Below, piece after piece: positions 1-10,828 of a stretch of DNA of 64,000 nt. The position numbers were made by a program, and so were the translations under genes. The first letter of the stretch is position 1, and the number at the start of each line of letters is the position of its first letter. This DNA comes from Wolfiporia cocos (Eukaryota > Basidiomycota > Agaricomycetes > Polyporales > Phaeolaceae), in contig JACCLO010000029.1 of assembly GCA_029448655.1 (NCBI GenBank), positions 86,239 through 150,238 of the forward strand, given 5' to 3'. Under the pieces are notes generated by a model. It saw only the letters and a program-made list of their open reading frames with translations, did no database searches and was not told the origin of the DNA.

Positions 1-2040
1 TTTAGGCTCAACCACAAATTTTTTCCCAAACTCGACCGTGCCGTATGCAAACCGGATGCAACGTTGTTCATGGACGAGGAGGAGATCTTCCCAGTTTGCC
101 TGCGTGAGGACAAGCGTGAGGCGGGCGAAACTGACACAGACTAGACTGTGGGACTCACACTATAACCTTATAGACGACTGTGAAGATGTTGCAGAAGGTT
201 GGTGAGGAGGCTAGGGGCGCAAAGCAGAGATGGTATGTAAACTGTGCGAATGCAGAGAACAAATCTAAGGCTTATCCGCAGTGATAGCCCTACTTATATA
301 CATGTTTGTTTGGTTACCGGTAAGGGAGCCAAACAGGAAGGTGGTCTGTGCGCAGACATAACTATATGGTTAGAGTCGTAAACTACATAGACCATGTGCG
401 CCGGTAAATGGCCGCACCAGTAAGATCGTTTGTTTGGACCGTAGGTCCATGTTGTGGAAGTGGCTGTAGCTACGTTAGTAAGCCATGCATGTGATTATTA
501 TATTCCGGGATCGGGATATGAGTAATCGTAAGGTCATTGGCATGTGATAACGAGCGGGCCGCTTATCCAATTGTACTGACATAGCCCGGTATCGGGATAT
601 GAGTAAGGCGCGTGACACCGGAGGTTAGTCCGCTGAGTCATTGACGCGTACAAGCGTGTTATGTACGTGTTGTTATGACAAGTGGACGTATACCGCGTTG
701 TGTACGTGTTGTTTGGTTGCGTGTACGTGTAGACGGGCGCTTAGCAGCGTAAATGTCTACAAGGTTGTAGAAATACCAGATAAATAGGTAAAAATACGGG
801 AAAAATAGTGGCATGTCCCAAATCTGTGACAGAAACTGGCTATGACGTCTACATGCAAGTGGCGCACGACTACTCGATTGTGGTCAAAACTCTTCGATGT
901 GCATGAAGGCGGGTGCACCAATGTTTCTCCCATGCTTGTTGGGTATGTACTTTGAACCAAACATACATGTTCTTGGGCGCCCTTATGATTATCACACAGG
1001 ACCCCATCTGTCCATGCAGGGCGGTTTTTATGATGGAGAGGATTACATAGTGGAACCACTAAGTGCAATGTATTGTATGCTACCAGACGTCACCAAAGAG
1101 CGACAGAATCAGCTCGCACGGTTGCTGTATGCGCTCGCTAAAGGAGTAGAGGAGCTGAAGGAGTACGTTGCCCAACACAATAATGCCACTGTGGGATCAG
1201 GTTAATGTCGTCCTACAGGCTGGCTTCATCAACCGCTGAACCACCCTCATTCCCTTGTGGCACCCCTCAAATCTACTCATCCTGCACGCTGTATGCCGAC
1301 ACCGCTGCCGACACCGCTGCCGACAAACCAAGCACTGGGACCCTCACATTCAAGAAGCCTCTTGTCGTCGATCTCAACAACCGAGTGCTGTTCACAGCAA
1401 CGTTGTCGACGACCTCTGCACGGGAGAAGTTGCCGGAGCAGACACCTGTGGTTGTCAAGCTTGTCAGCGGTTCCTATGGCGAAGACATACATCGACTTCT
1501 GGCGAAGGAAGGCCTCGTGCCTACCCTCCATGGGTGTGTCTGCTTGGAAGGTGCTCCTGTTGCCTACATCATGGACCACTGGATGGGGATTGGAAGCGCT
1601 TACACGACCCTCTTACGTGATTAACCCCTCGTGCCGTAAGCTATACGGGAATCATTGGAGAATGTTCCTGAAATTGCTCAAGAAAAAGGGGCTTCGGTAC
1701 ACGGCGACCTTAGGTCGAAGCAATATCATGGCGCGGATCGTTGACGAAGAAAAAAGCGGAGATCAAGGTTTGTCGACTTTGATTGGGGCGGGCTAAAGCA
1801 GTCAGGTATTCTACCCTGCGATGCGCAACGAGTCCATCGGTTGGCCTGGTCGGCCCTGTGGTCCAATTGAAGCTGAGGATGACCGCGAACTGCTTGATTC
1901 GTGGTGGCCACGAGAAACCCATGTCTGATCGTTGTTTCAAAGAATGCTTCACTCCTCCTTCTCTCGCTACATTTGTATGTAGTTTCCATTCTCGATGTGA
2001 CTATACCAGCAATGCATACAACCAAAAATACTACGGCTGA
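1..2040 (+). pseudogene. Decayed basidiomycete protein-kinase-like gene, 5' end outside the window
   Basis: Short stretches in all three plus frames together resemble the large basidiomycete family of kinase-like proteins. A segment at about 1-131 and 837-1,200 includes VYMQVAHDY and GGFYDGEDYIVEPL. Then comes an N-lobe-like piece, PVVVKLVSGSYGEDIHRLLA, with a hinge-like YIMDHW (1,440-1,580). A catalytic-loop-like VHGDLRS follows near 1,700 and a DFG-like VDFDWGG near 1,775. These lie in different frames, with stops near 895, 1,203 and 1,622. The gene therefore carries several frameshifts and is also split by the solo LTR at 132-831. Some breaks could be introns, but the two catalytic motifs need at least two frame changes within 100 nt. 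The true substrate is unknown. The family call rests on motif recognition only. Confidence 0.6.
132..831 (-). repeat. Solo LTR of the Gypsy-D family
   Basis: Read on the minus strand it begins TGTCACAG and ends TGTGTCA. It matches the 697-bp LTRs of Gypsy-D over its whole length, including the AGATTTGTTCT self-primer and the TATATAAG box 33-34 nt before it. It is flanked by a 5-bp TSD, GAAAC, at 127-131 and 832-836. No internal element sequence is present, so this is a recombined solo LTR. It interrupts the kinase-like gene. Confidence 0.9.
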
Positions 2041-3208
2041 TCATGGTTTCGGTGATTTGCAAGCGATGCATTGTTGCGCGCTGGACACCATGCAGACAGT
2101 CTGAAGTCGCATACGGAGGCATCAGATCAGCCACAGCCCAGTTAAATTAAATCCAGACACTGGCGGTGGTCCGTGCTTTCCTTTTTTTGCATTAGACATG
2201 TATGACTCCCTTGCACCTGTTTTGAATTATGTACCTTTGTCGTGATTATATGGGCAGCAACACTTGCAGATGTTCGATGGTGCAACAAGCTGCAAGGCCA
2301 GATTGTAATATTGCACATTGAAATCTGACGCCCTGGTGTGCTGCATCGAAAGGCGGTATTACACCTGGCTTGAGCTCCGAGCAGTCATATGATTGCAACT
2401 TGTGTATCTACGATGCAAATACCAATCTCGATCAATAGCCCAGCCCAGTGGTCAGGGTTATGGATTGCATGACCCCAGCTCACATGTCTCTAAGCATGGT
2501 TTTAACGGGTCACCTACAGTTGATGATTTCCTCCTCTATTGTCTGGATATGTTGGCTCTCTGACGAATGTCTGAGAACGATTTGCATGTGGCTTCGCTCA
2601 TTCTGCGGTTCCCATTCTTAATATACTTGGCTGTTGCAGATATGGTGACGTTGAAAATGGACGGTCTCCCCCCAGGTCCTCGCCGTACCAGCATCTTAGC
2701 CAAAGCATAGTTGGGGGATATTGTGCTTCTCGAGGTAGGCATTGATCTTGATGTAGTGAACGATTTCATTGATGCATTTGGTCTATATCACGTGCTGGTG
2801 TGGACCCAATACATATTCTCCAGCGCGTAATGCAATAACCATTGCACCCAAAAGGGCCACAATGCCAACTCTGTTGGCATCGGTGGGTCTCAGTACTTAA
2901 GCTATTATGGCACATGGTCGGACATGCTCATGACAGTCTAGCAATACTGCTCCTGATAATGAGCGTTTGACTTGGTCCGCCACCCGTCCGCTCGGCCGAC
3001 ACATCCGTCGCACCAGAGTCCTCAACTGCCATGGAAGAGCTGTTCAGCGTCATCTCCGCGTGCGTGCCATGCAGTGTGAGACTCAACGTATAGTTGCATG
3101 CAGACCCTTTCCTCTTGCACCACGATGAGGAGGAGTACTGTTAGAATCCCCCCTGAGTCAGTGCCAATTCTCAGGCAGCAGGACACCAGTAGATCAGCAG
3201 CCCCTCCC
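2041..3208. other. Unassigned host sequence before Gypsy-A
   Basis: I see no recognisable gene. A 77-codon open frame runs on the minus strand at 2,536-2,769, and an alternative minus frame beside it also reads as plausible protein, so a decayed coding region is possible. Positions 3,204-3,208 are the left TSD (CTCCC) of Gypsy-A. The sequence here was once contiguous with 12,619 onward. Confidence 0.3.
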
Positions 3209-3915
3209 TGTTACGGGTCGAACACCCGTTCGTATATTCGAGTCGCGAATATAGATCGTTCTTCTGCACGTGGGCGTATAGCCGTATGCAAGGCAAATGC
3301 TCGTTAGATGCCTTTCAAGTCCTAGGTGAAGTTCCTAGGAGATCGGATAATATCCAATACGCGTTAGAGGATATAATCTGTTCAGGTGCGAGTCGAATAG
3401 AATATAAGACTCGCCTAAGTCCGAGAAGTCAGTGTGCACTTTGAGGACTTAGTCGTTTGGTTGCTCGAGTGAGAAATACTGAGGTAGTTTCCTACGTTTG
3501 AGAACAAGTATAAGACTTCTTGTTTATACAACAAGGTCGAGCTGAAGAGCCTTGACAATAAGTACATGAGCTTTTATACTACGCGGGTTTTAGGGGTCAA
3601 GTCCATCCAGATGCCACCGCTACTAATCTACGCTATAGTATCAACGTTTGATAAGTATGTAGTGATGTATCCGAAACGATAGATAGGGATGATGGTGGTT
3701 GAACACCATCTATAAGCTAATAAACGATGAATGTGAAACGGCTGGCAGAGTGGATCTGCCAAAGGTGAAACGCGCCCTACATGCTAATACAACTGGGATG
3801 CGCCAGTAGAGTCACGAGTTAGCCAGGGGGTTGGTTGGCGCAACAAGTCCCTGTATCGTATTCGCCCGGTGGTGAGTTCTGTCGATATTTCCGAAAAATT
3901 AAAATAACCGTAACA
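3209..3915 (-). repeat. 3' LTR of Gypsy-A
   Basis: This 707-bp copy is aligned with 11,906-12,613. The two differ by many substitutions and small indels, for example within the first 30 nt and around the hairpin at 3,530-3,550, so the insertion is not recent. It ends with the inverted pair TGTTACGG and CCGTAACA. Confidence 0.9.
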
Positions 3916-4058
3916 TCAGCCCCTCCTAGGCATTCGTCGGCTCGACGAATTTTCCAAGTTCCTCTCTCAGAGTGCCTCGGCGTCCTGTTCATTGTAGAGT
4001 CGCCGTTCCGCTGAGGGACGGGGTCGTAGGAGTTAGCCATACGAAGTGTTGGCGGCAT

Positions 4059-4956
4059 TCATTCTGTCAATGACCTGGTGATGAGCCCACAAGCTCTGCA
4101 AATATCGTCGGGGCATGCGAGGATCCAGTGGCTAGCGGATCCGCACTGCCGACAGGGTTGTTCAGGCGAGGGCCCTGCTGGTACCCGGTAGGAAAAGGAT
4201 ATCTCTGAGATATTCGTTTGTGTCGGTATCTCCATGAGTGAGCGGCGCGGTGGAGGTTCGTTTTGCGCCCATGTGGGTAAGGAGGCGGTGTCTCGTTTCG
4301 TGCTCCCTCGCACCTCGCTCGAACTCCTCGCGGGTAATGCTCTGCACCGATGGAGATCGTTCGAATAGGCGGCGTGCTATTCGCTCTTCGCTGTCGTTCT
4401 GGGGTAGCCCTAGGGCTCGTCGGGCGTTGCAGGTGGTTCACGTCTCCCGTTGCCTCCCATACCAGGAATACGTGGCGTCGGGTCTCTAACTCCTGTTCGG
4501 CGGGCTCTCTGAGTCTTGGTAGGCAGTGGAAATAATACTCTATCGCCCCCTCCATAAAATCAAACGGCCCTTGCAACTCGGCGTCGTCGTCGGGGGTGGA
4601 AAAAGCAGGCGGGTCGTGGTGTGTATTTCGGGTCGACCGGGAGTAACGTGCTCGCGATCCTCGAAGTCGTTGAGCGCGTGTCGTAAGTCTGGCCTGTCGT
4701 GGTGGCGGCCAGTCTGTCGATAAGTCTGTCGGTGAGTAACTCGAGTTCCCTCTCTCTGTGCTCGGATCTGCCCCTCCATTCGGACGAGGTCCTCGGTGAT
4801 GTTCTGGTACGAGCTGTATATGTGGGTGAGGTCCTGCACGATGTCGAAGAGGGCCGACCAGCCATCGGCTCGGCCAGCAAAGGGTCCCTCGGCCCTGTAC
4901 CAGAGGAGGGCGTGTCTGATCTGTAGGTGTTGGGGGGAATACCTCCTTGGCGGCAT
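4059..4956 (-). pseudogene. Gypsy-A extra 3' ORF with a C-terminal CCHC zinc knuckle
   Basis: After the pol stop, on the same strand, an ORF begins at ATG 4,956-4,954 (MPPRRYSPQHLQIRHALLWY). It reads through a helical, charged region with a probable coiled coil (EDLVRMEGQIRAQRERELEL) to about 4,560. A second open segment (4,067-4,576 and 4,059-4,313 in another frame) contains CRQCGSASHWILAC, a CX2CX4HX4C knuckle, at about 4,115-4,155. Frame changes between the parts show it is broken here. An ORF in this position is not part of the standard gag-pol layout. The knuckle suggests a nucleic-acid-binding accessory protein, which is inference. It could instead be a duplicated and rearranged gag tail. 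Confidence 0.5.
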
Positions 4957-4961
4957 ACCTC

Positions 4962-5801
4962 TCAGTCGTCCTTCTCTGTGACCTGCATCGCTGTAGGGGG
5001 TTGTGGTGCGGCGAGGGAGTTGGTGGCGAGTCGTTGACATATTATTACTGTTCGGTTTTCGAGTGTCGGGGTTGTCCTGACTCGCGTCCTGTGGTAGTCT
5101 TTTATCAGCTCCCTGGAATGTTCCAAGTTCCTCTCGTCTTCCCATGAGTTGTCAGCCGTGGCATAGCCTTTCCACTTGACGAGGTATTGGTGCTTCTTTC
5201 CTCGCCATCTGTCAGCGACGATGGCTTTGACTTCGTATTCTTCTTGTCCCTTGATGATATCGGGTGGCGGCCGTAGGTAATTGGGTCCGTGCACCCTCGT
5301 TTCTTTGAATGGTTTCAGTAAGGGAGTGTGGAACACCGGATGAATTTTCCAGCTCGCCGGTAATTGCAACCGGTATGTCGTGGGTCCCATCTTTTCTGTG
5401 ATGGTGAAGGGTCCTTCTCTTTTCGGTGCCAGTTTGTTAGATTCGTAGGGGATAGTTAGGTTCTTTGCGTCGAGCCAAACTTTGTCCCCTTTCTCAAGCT
5501 TCGGCAGTTCTTGGATAAAACGTCCTGCCATCCTTTTCTGGGCTAGTTCGTGCATGATGGTTGCCATCTTTCGCGCCTCCCTGGTCTTCTTGATCCTGTC
5601 GACTGCTGCTGGGACGTTCCCTATTCTGTCGTAGTCTGGGAATCCCCTGGGGATGTATCCTAAGATTATTTCAAGTGGTGCGGGCCGGTTTTTGGTCCGT
5701 CTGGTGTTGTGTGCGAATTCGACGTCGGGTAGCCATTGTACCCATTGAAACGGGTCGTTCATGCAATAGATACGGAGATACACCTCGATTTGTTGGTTCA
5801 T
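4962..5801 (-). pseudogene. Gypsy-A integrase C-terminal part and chromodomain
   Basis: This 279-codon open stretch continues pol after the in-frame TGA at 5,802-5,804. It starts with the helix after the integrase catalytic Glu, then a basic linker, then a GPY/F-like module (GPFTITEKMGPTTYRLQLP) and HPVFHTPLLKPF. It finishes with a chromodomain (YEVKAIVADRWRGKKHQYLV, KWKGY, SWEDERNL). Such chromodomains bind modified histone H3 and direct chromovirus integration. The tail after the chromodomain is Thr- and Pro-rich, with no dUTPase. In Gypsy-B and Gypsy-D a dUTPase sits at this place. Confidence 0.85.
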
Positions 5802-7219
5802 TCATTCCATTTGTCCGTCTGTCTGTGGGTGGTATGCCGTACTCATTGCCGATTCTGTCCCCTGGAGTTTGCACAATTCTCTGAAGAGTTTCGATGCGAA
5901 CTGTGGCCCTCTGTCTGAGATGATTTTCCGGGGGATGCCATATTGCGAGTATATTTTCCGGTGGAATATGTCTGCTGCCCCCTCGCTCGTAATCGTCTTG
6001 TCGCATGGGGTCAGGGAAATTGCCTTAGAAAGGCCATGATCGACGATTACCATCATTGAATCAAACCTCCCGACTTTCGGCAGGTCGGTGACGAAATCGA
6101 CCGAACATTGAGAGAAGGGAAGGGCATCTTCTCGTGTCGGTATCGGTTGTAAGGGGGGTTTCATCGGACTCCGATCAGGTTTCATTTGTTGACAGATGGC
6201 GCAGCCTCTGACGTATTTTGCTATGGCTGTTCCCATGTCAGGCCACCAAAAATGAGCCCTAACTTTTAATGTTGTTCCCCAGATCCCAGGGTGTCCGGCA
6301 GGGATCGAATCGTGATATTTCGAGATGATGTCCCGTCGGAGGTCCTCGTCTCTTGGCACGTACATCCTATCCTTGTAGAGCAATATCCCCTCTGTCTCCT
6401 GCCAGTCATCTGCCTTGGTCCCCGAGGGGAATTTGCCTTTATTGTTTAGTGCGCGGAGAGCCTGTTCCGCAGATTGATCTCGATCTCTGGCATCTTTGAT
6501 TCGATCAATGATCTGGATCTGGATCGCTTGTATGACCAGCTCATCTGGGATCATAGTAATTCCCTCGTTGTCCCCTTCGCTTTCGTCGAGGTGGTACAAT
6601 CTAGAGAGCATGTCAGCCATGACCAGCTTTCTTCCAGGGACGTGCTGTAATTTTAGATCAAACTGGGAGAGGAATAGATGCCATCTCACTTGTCGTCGGT
6701 TTAGACGCTGTGGGCTTCTCCAATACGTCAGGTTCTGATGATCACTTTGGATCAAGATCCGATGCGGTGCTCCTTCGAATAGGTGCCGCCATTCTTCTAA
6801 TGCTCGGAGTAGTTCGCGATCGTAGATTCCGTAGTTCCGTTCTGTTGGTGTTAGGGACTGTGAGAGATATCCCACTGGTCGTTCATGCCCTGTTTCATCT
6901 GTCTGTTTTAGTACCGCTCCTGTAGCGTACTGGGATGCATCGGTTTCGAGGATGAAGGGTTTTTCCTTGTCCGGCATCTCTAATGCAGGTGCCGTTGTAA
7001 ATGCCTTCTTCATGAAATCGAACACCCTTTGTTCTTTGTCTGTCCATTGAAAATCTGTCCCTGTGACCGTTTTTGTGAGGTCCACCAGGGTTGTGCGTGC
7101 GTCGAGTAGTGATCAATGAATTTTCGGTAGAAGTTCGCAAATCCGAGGAAAGATCTGACTTCTTTGAGATTCCTGGGAATTGGCCATTCTTTAATTCCCC
7201 GAAGCTTCACTGGGTCCAT
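5802..7219 (-). pseudogene. Gypsy-A RT tail, RNase H and integrase core
   Basis: The RT connection segment (LRGIKEWPIPRNLKEVRSFLGF) at 7,010-7,219 leads, after a frame change, into RNase H (ETDASQYATGAVL, YDRELLRALEEWRHLFEGA, SDHQNLTYW). Next is the integrase zinc-binding module, with a His pair in YHDSIPAGHPG and CAICQQMK. The catalytic core follows, with CSVDFVTDL, IISDRGPQF and a Glu in DGQME. Catalytic D, D and E are present, but a TGA stop at 5,802-5,804 directly follows the Glu where relatives have Arg. An Arg CGA codon changed to TGA by one C-to-T transition would explain it. Confidence 0.85.
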
Positions 7220-7242
7220 CTGAATACTTCCTGGGGTGATAA

Positions 7243-8058
7243 CTAGGCCCAGAAATTCAATCCTGTCGACGCCGAATGCGCATTTTTTTGGGTTTCACGA
7301 AGAGGTGGTTGTCTACCAGCCTCTGAAGGATTCGTCGTTCCCATTCCTTGTGCGTTTTTCTCGTTTGTTGAGAAAATGAGGATGTCGTCCATGTAGACAA
7401 GCACCCATCCTTCGAGGATTTCTTCCTTCAAGATTTCATTCATCATTGCTTGGAAGGTCCCTGGTGCATTGCACAGTCCGAAGAACATGACCGTGGGTTC
7501 GTATAGCCCTCGGTTTGTTTTGAAGGCTGCCTTCCATTCGTCTCCTGCCTTGATTCGTACGTTATTGTACCCCGCCCTTAGGTCCATTTTTGTGAATATT
7601 TTCGCTCCTTTTAACTTTTCTAGGAGTTCTGATATGAGCGGGAGGGGATAGACATTTTTTATCGTCCATTCGTTCAGGTATCAATAGTCTTGACACGGCC
7701 ATAGGCCATTGTCTTTCTTCAGGACGAAAAAGAAGGGTGATGCCATTGGGAATTTCGAAGGGACTATGAATCCCTTGGCCAAGTTTTCTTTTAGAAATTC
7801 ATCCATCACTTTCTGCTCTTTTGGCGACAGTGCATAGACCTTACAGTCTTTTGGCACGAAGTCGGGTTTTAGCTCAATCGCGTGGTCCCATGGTCTTGAA
7901 GGGGGGAACGCTGTTGCGGCTTCCTTACTGAAAACCTTGGCAAAGTCCAACAGGTGTTTTGGGACCATTTCCTCGATCATTTTTTCTGGCTCTGGGGTTT
8001 TCTGTGTGGGTTCTTGGGACTTTGTTAGTGGATTTCGTACAGCGTTGATGATCTGCAT
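7243..8058 (-). pseudogene. Gypsy-A reverse transcriptase palm and fingers
   Basis: An upstream piece (7,681-8,058) carries the interdomain [14 protein letters not shown] and the fingers [11 protein letters not shown], then ends in TGA at 7,681-7,683 where homologues read DYR-YLN. The downstream piece (7,243-7,587) has [31 protein letters not shown] and the catalytic [10 protein letters not shown]. The YMDD codons lie near 7,384-7,398. After NEKN the frame is lost. The reverse transcriptase would copy genomic RNA into cDNA. As it stands this copy is interrupted. Confidence 0.88.
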
Positions 8059-8076
8059 TTTTGTCCGGAATTTCCT

Positions 8077-8984
8077 TCATGCTTCCCCTTTTGATCCTAT
8101 AATTTTTGGGGTATCCTTCGCGAAGCGTCGAATTGCTTCATATTCCTCGGGAGTATAGAGTCGTTGGGCTGTTTCTTCTGGCTGATCTGTAGATCCAAAG
8201 CCTTTTTCTCCCCGTTCTGTTTCGTCCAGGTCTTTGACTTCTACAATATCGGGGGTTAGGTGTCGTTCGAATATTATCTGGGCTATCCGCATGCCCGGGA
8301 TAATCCTGTGTGCTTTATCTGAATAGTTGAAGATGATAGCTCCAACGTCTCCTCGGTAGTCTGAGTCTATGACTCCAGCCTGTACTACCAATCCATGTTT
8401 GAGGGTGTTGCCTGATCGTCCGGCCAACCTCCCGTATGATCCCTTCGGGATCTTCATCTTTACTCCTGTGGAGACAAGTTTCCATCCTCCTGCGGGGATC
8501 TCTGGTTTCTTCTGCGGCATAAAGATCGTACCCTGCGGCTTCTTGGGTTCCTCGCATTGGAACCTTTCCCCCTGGGGCAACCACCATTTCCACCGTATCC
8601 ATTCGGATCGTGATTTCCGGTTTTCTTTCTTCTGCCCCAAGTACCAATCGTACATCAACTGTTTGGTCCTTTCCAGTCGATTGCGGGATTTTCGTCTTTC
8701 AGCCACCCATACCCTAGAATCATATTTTCTGTGCCGATTGATCCTACCAGGAATTGAACTTTTCGTGTTTTCTGGGTTTTCGGATATCGTAGTATTATGG
8801 TGGCTTCTCGGTCTATTCGACCTGTCTTTGTTTTCTGTTCCCGTCGAACGTTTTTGACGATAATCGGGTTCTTTAGGGGTTGAGTAGGTACTCCGTACTT
8901 CTCCACCACTCTGCTGTGGATCAGGTTTGACATTGCTCCTGAGTTGATTAGTGCATTGCACTTCACGGGTTTTGCCAGCGCCAT
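8077..8984 (-). pseudogene. Gypsy-A aspartic protease followed by dUTPase domain
   Basis: The protease at 8,655-8,984 aligns with retropepsins, but the catalytic D(T/S)GA reads INSGAMSNLIH: GAC became AAC, so the Asp is Asn and the enzyme should be dead. The flap and ILGYGWL segments are kept. The dUTPase lies directly downstream, before the RT. Motif 1 is GTQEAAGYDLYAA (about 8,500-8,550). After a one-base frameshift near 8,500 come motif 2 GRLAGRSG, motif 3 GVIDSDYRGDVGAIIFNYSD, motif 4 GMRIAQIIFE and motif 5 RGEKGFGSTD. dUTPases hydrolyse dUTP and limit uracil in cDNA. The position between protease and RT differs from Gypsy-B and Gypsy-D. Confidence 0.82.
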
Positions 8985-9911
8985 GATTACCGGAATGAAG
9001 AGGGATCGATTCTTCTCGAACTAGGTAATTACATGTGCTGCTTTCTCGGAGGGCAAGACCGTGGGCTTCCCTCCTAGGCAAAATCCTGCTCTTCTACGAG
9101 CTGTGCTAGGAGCTCCAGGTTCTTGGCTTTCAAGGCCCTGATTGCCATAACCGCCCTGTTTGCGGTGACATATTCTGTCTCCTCCTCGGAGACTTCCTCG
9201 ATCCGGGCTTCCTGTTCAGTTTCTTCTTCCTCGGTTTTTCGAGTGGTTCGTCTGGGACGCGCTGTCTTCTTTGGTTTCTTTGGGCAGTCTGTAGACATAT
9301 GCCCCGGCTGGTGACAAGTGAAACACTTGCCCTTCTTGATGTGATCGTCTCTCTCCTGGGTGGTCATTCGATCTACATCCATTGCGTTCGGATCTTTTGG
9401 TGCGGCTGTCTGCGGAGCACTAGTGCGTCCGTTAGTTCTGGTTCGAGGCTTGCCAAGCCTTTTTCTTGACAAACGGTTTATTGCCAGTTTCAAGAATATC
9501 TTGTACGTAGTTTTCAGTAGTACGAGGCAGCGGACTGCCATTCGTCAATGGTTGCTGGTAGCGGCCGAACACCGATGATGTATCGGGTCGTGTGTTCCGG
9601 TAACCCTTTCTCGAAGAGGGTTATGAGCTAGCGCATTTCCGTCTGCGCTGTATCGATCGTACTGGGCCTTCCCGGCCAAGTTATTGAACTTCGGTGATAT
9701 AATCATCGATGTCCTTTCTAGTCCTGAGCGTACGTCCAGGATTTTCTTCCGTGCCTTCTGTACCTCTTCGATGGCTCCGAAAGGCTTTCTGGAAGTCTGC
9801 ATCAAACTGTGCAAGACTATGGCGGGAAGAATCGTTTCGTCATGGGGGTTCGTGTAGACCCAGGTGATAATTTTGTTTCCATGGCCCTGTTTTCCCCTTG
9901 TTCGAAATATA

Positions 9912-10828
9912 TATCACAAGACGCGCTGCGGACCCAATGCAACGTGCTTATGAGTGGCATAATAGCCACTCCCCCAAAAGGGCTACGATAACAGCTCATG
10001 CTGCTATCGAGGGTCCAGCTATATCTGCAGTTCATATTCCCACGCTCGGCGCCTATTAGACACTCTATGGTGTAGGCCATGTATGCCGGCGCCACGTACG
10101 GGTAATGTACCCTAGTTATTGCTCCGTAACGTCTATGATATTATGCTTTCGCATTATCTGTGACATTACCCCCACTTCAAGGATTAACCGTCTCTGGTTA
10201 AGGAGATAACTTAGGCTGCATCAAGCCGCCCCCGGTACTAAGTATCACTTCTACTATGCTTTGTCATTGTGCCTGGTGAAGGGTACCCCCAATCCCTTAT
10301 ACCATTGGCTTATGACGTGTGTGCCAACCTCTTGAAGGCCCGACTTACACCCTGGATTTTGGGTGCGGGTTAAGGCTATTTAATAGTAGTTTTTACCACG
10401 CAAGCTTTGACCAATCTTATCCCTGATACCGTACGGTTATAGAGGGGCCCCATGATACCGGGGGTCACGTGGTGGGTACTTTTCCCTCAGCCGCCAGTGG
10501 TTCGGAAGCGCCCCAGGCAGTGGAAATATTTGCCACCACCCAGGTCGAAACCGGCGACCGGGTGAGCTGTTATTATATCACAAGACGCGCTGCGGACCCA
10601 ATGCAACGTGCTTATGAGTGGCTAATAGCCACTCCCCCAAAAGGGCTACGATAACAGCTCATGCTGCTATCGAGGGTCCAGCTATATCTGCAGTTCATAT
10701 TCCCACGCTCGGCGCCTATTAGACACTCTATGGTGTAGGCCATGTATGCCGGCGCCACGTACGGGTAATGTACCCTAGTTATTGCTCCGTAACGTCTATG
10801 ATATTATGCTTTCGCATTATCTGTGACA
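9912..10828 (-). mobile_element. TRIM-1: 917-bp non-coding LTR retrotransposon
   Basis: Two direct repeats of 253-254 bp (9,912-10,165 and 10,576-10,828) flank about 410 bp without an ORF of note. On the minus strand each LTR begins TGTCACAGAT and ends CTTGTGATA. A purine tract (gtgggggtaa) abuts the 3' LTR. An 11-nt PBS abuts the 5' LTR and pairs with a site inside the LTR. The TSD is ATATA (9,907-9,911 and 10,829-10,833). The LTRs differ by about one base, so the insertion into gag is fairly recent. It fits a terminal-repeat retrotransposon in miniature, mobilised in trans. Confidence 0.88.
10563..10573 (-). promoter_or_regulatory. TRIM-1 self-priming PBS
   Basis: Two nt inside the 5' LTR, the minus-strand sequence ATAACAGCTCA is the complement of TGAGCTGTTAT, found in the LTR on the same strand (10,651-10,661). 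In the LTR the primer forms the 3' arm of an 8-bp palindrome (GATAGCAG with CTGTTATC, one G-U pair). The second TRIM copy has the same PBS at 19,189-19,199. Confidence 0.65.

Noticed and set aside
1255..1796. Several overlapping ORFs on both strands, up to 179 codons
   Set aside because: They are other frames of the decayed kinase-like gene. Only the pieces with kinase-like motifs in order were kept.
9817..10095. ORF repeated at 10.0, 18.6 and 19.3 kb (MAPAYMAYTIECLIGAERGN)
   Set aside because: It is an accidental open frame in the TRIM LTR, present wherever the LTR is. It has no domain and overlaps the primer site.
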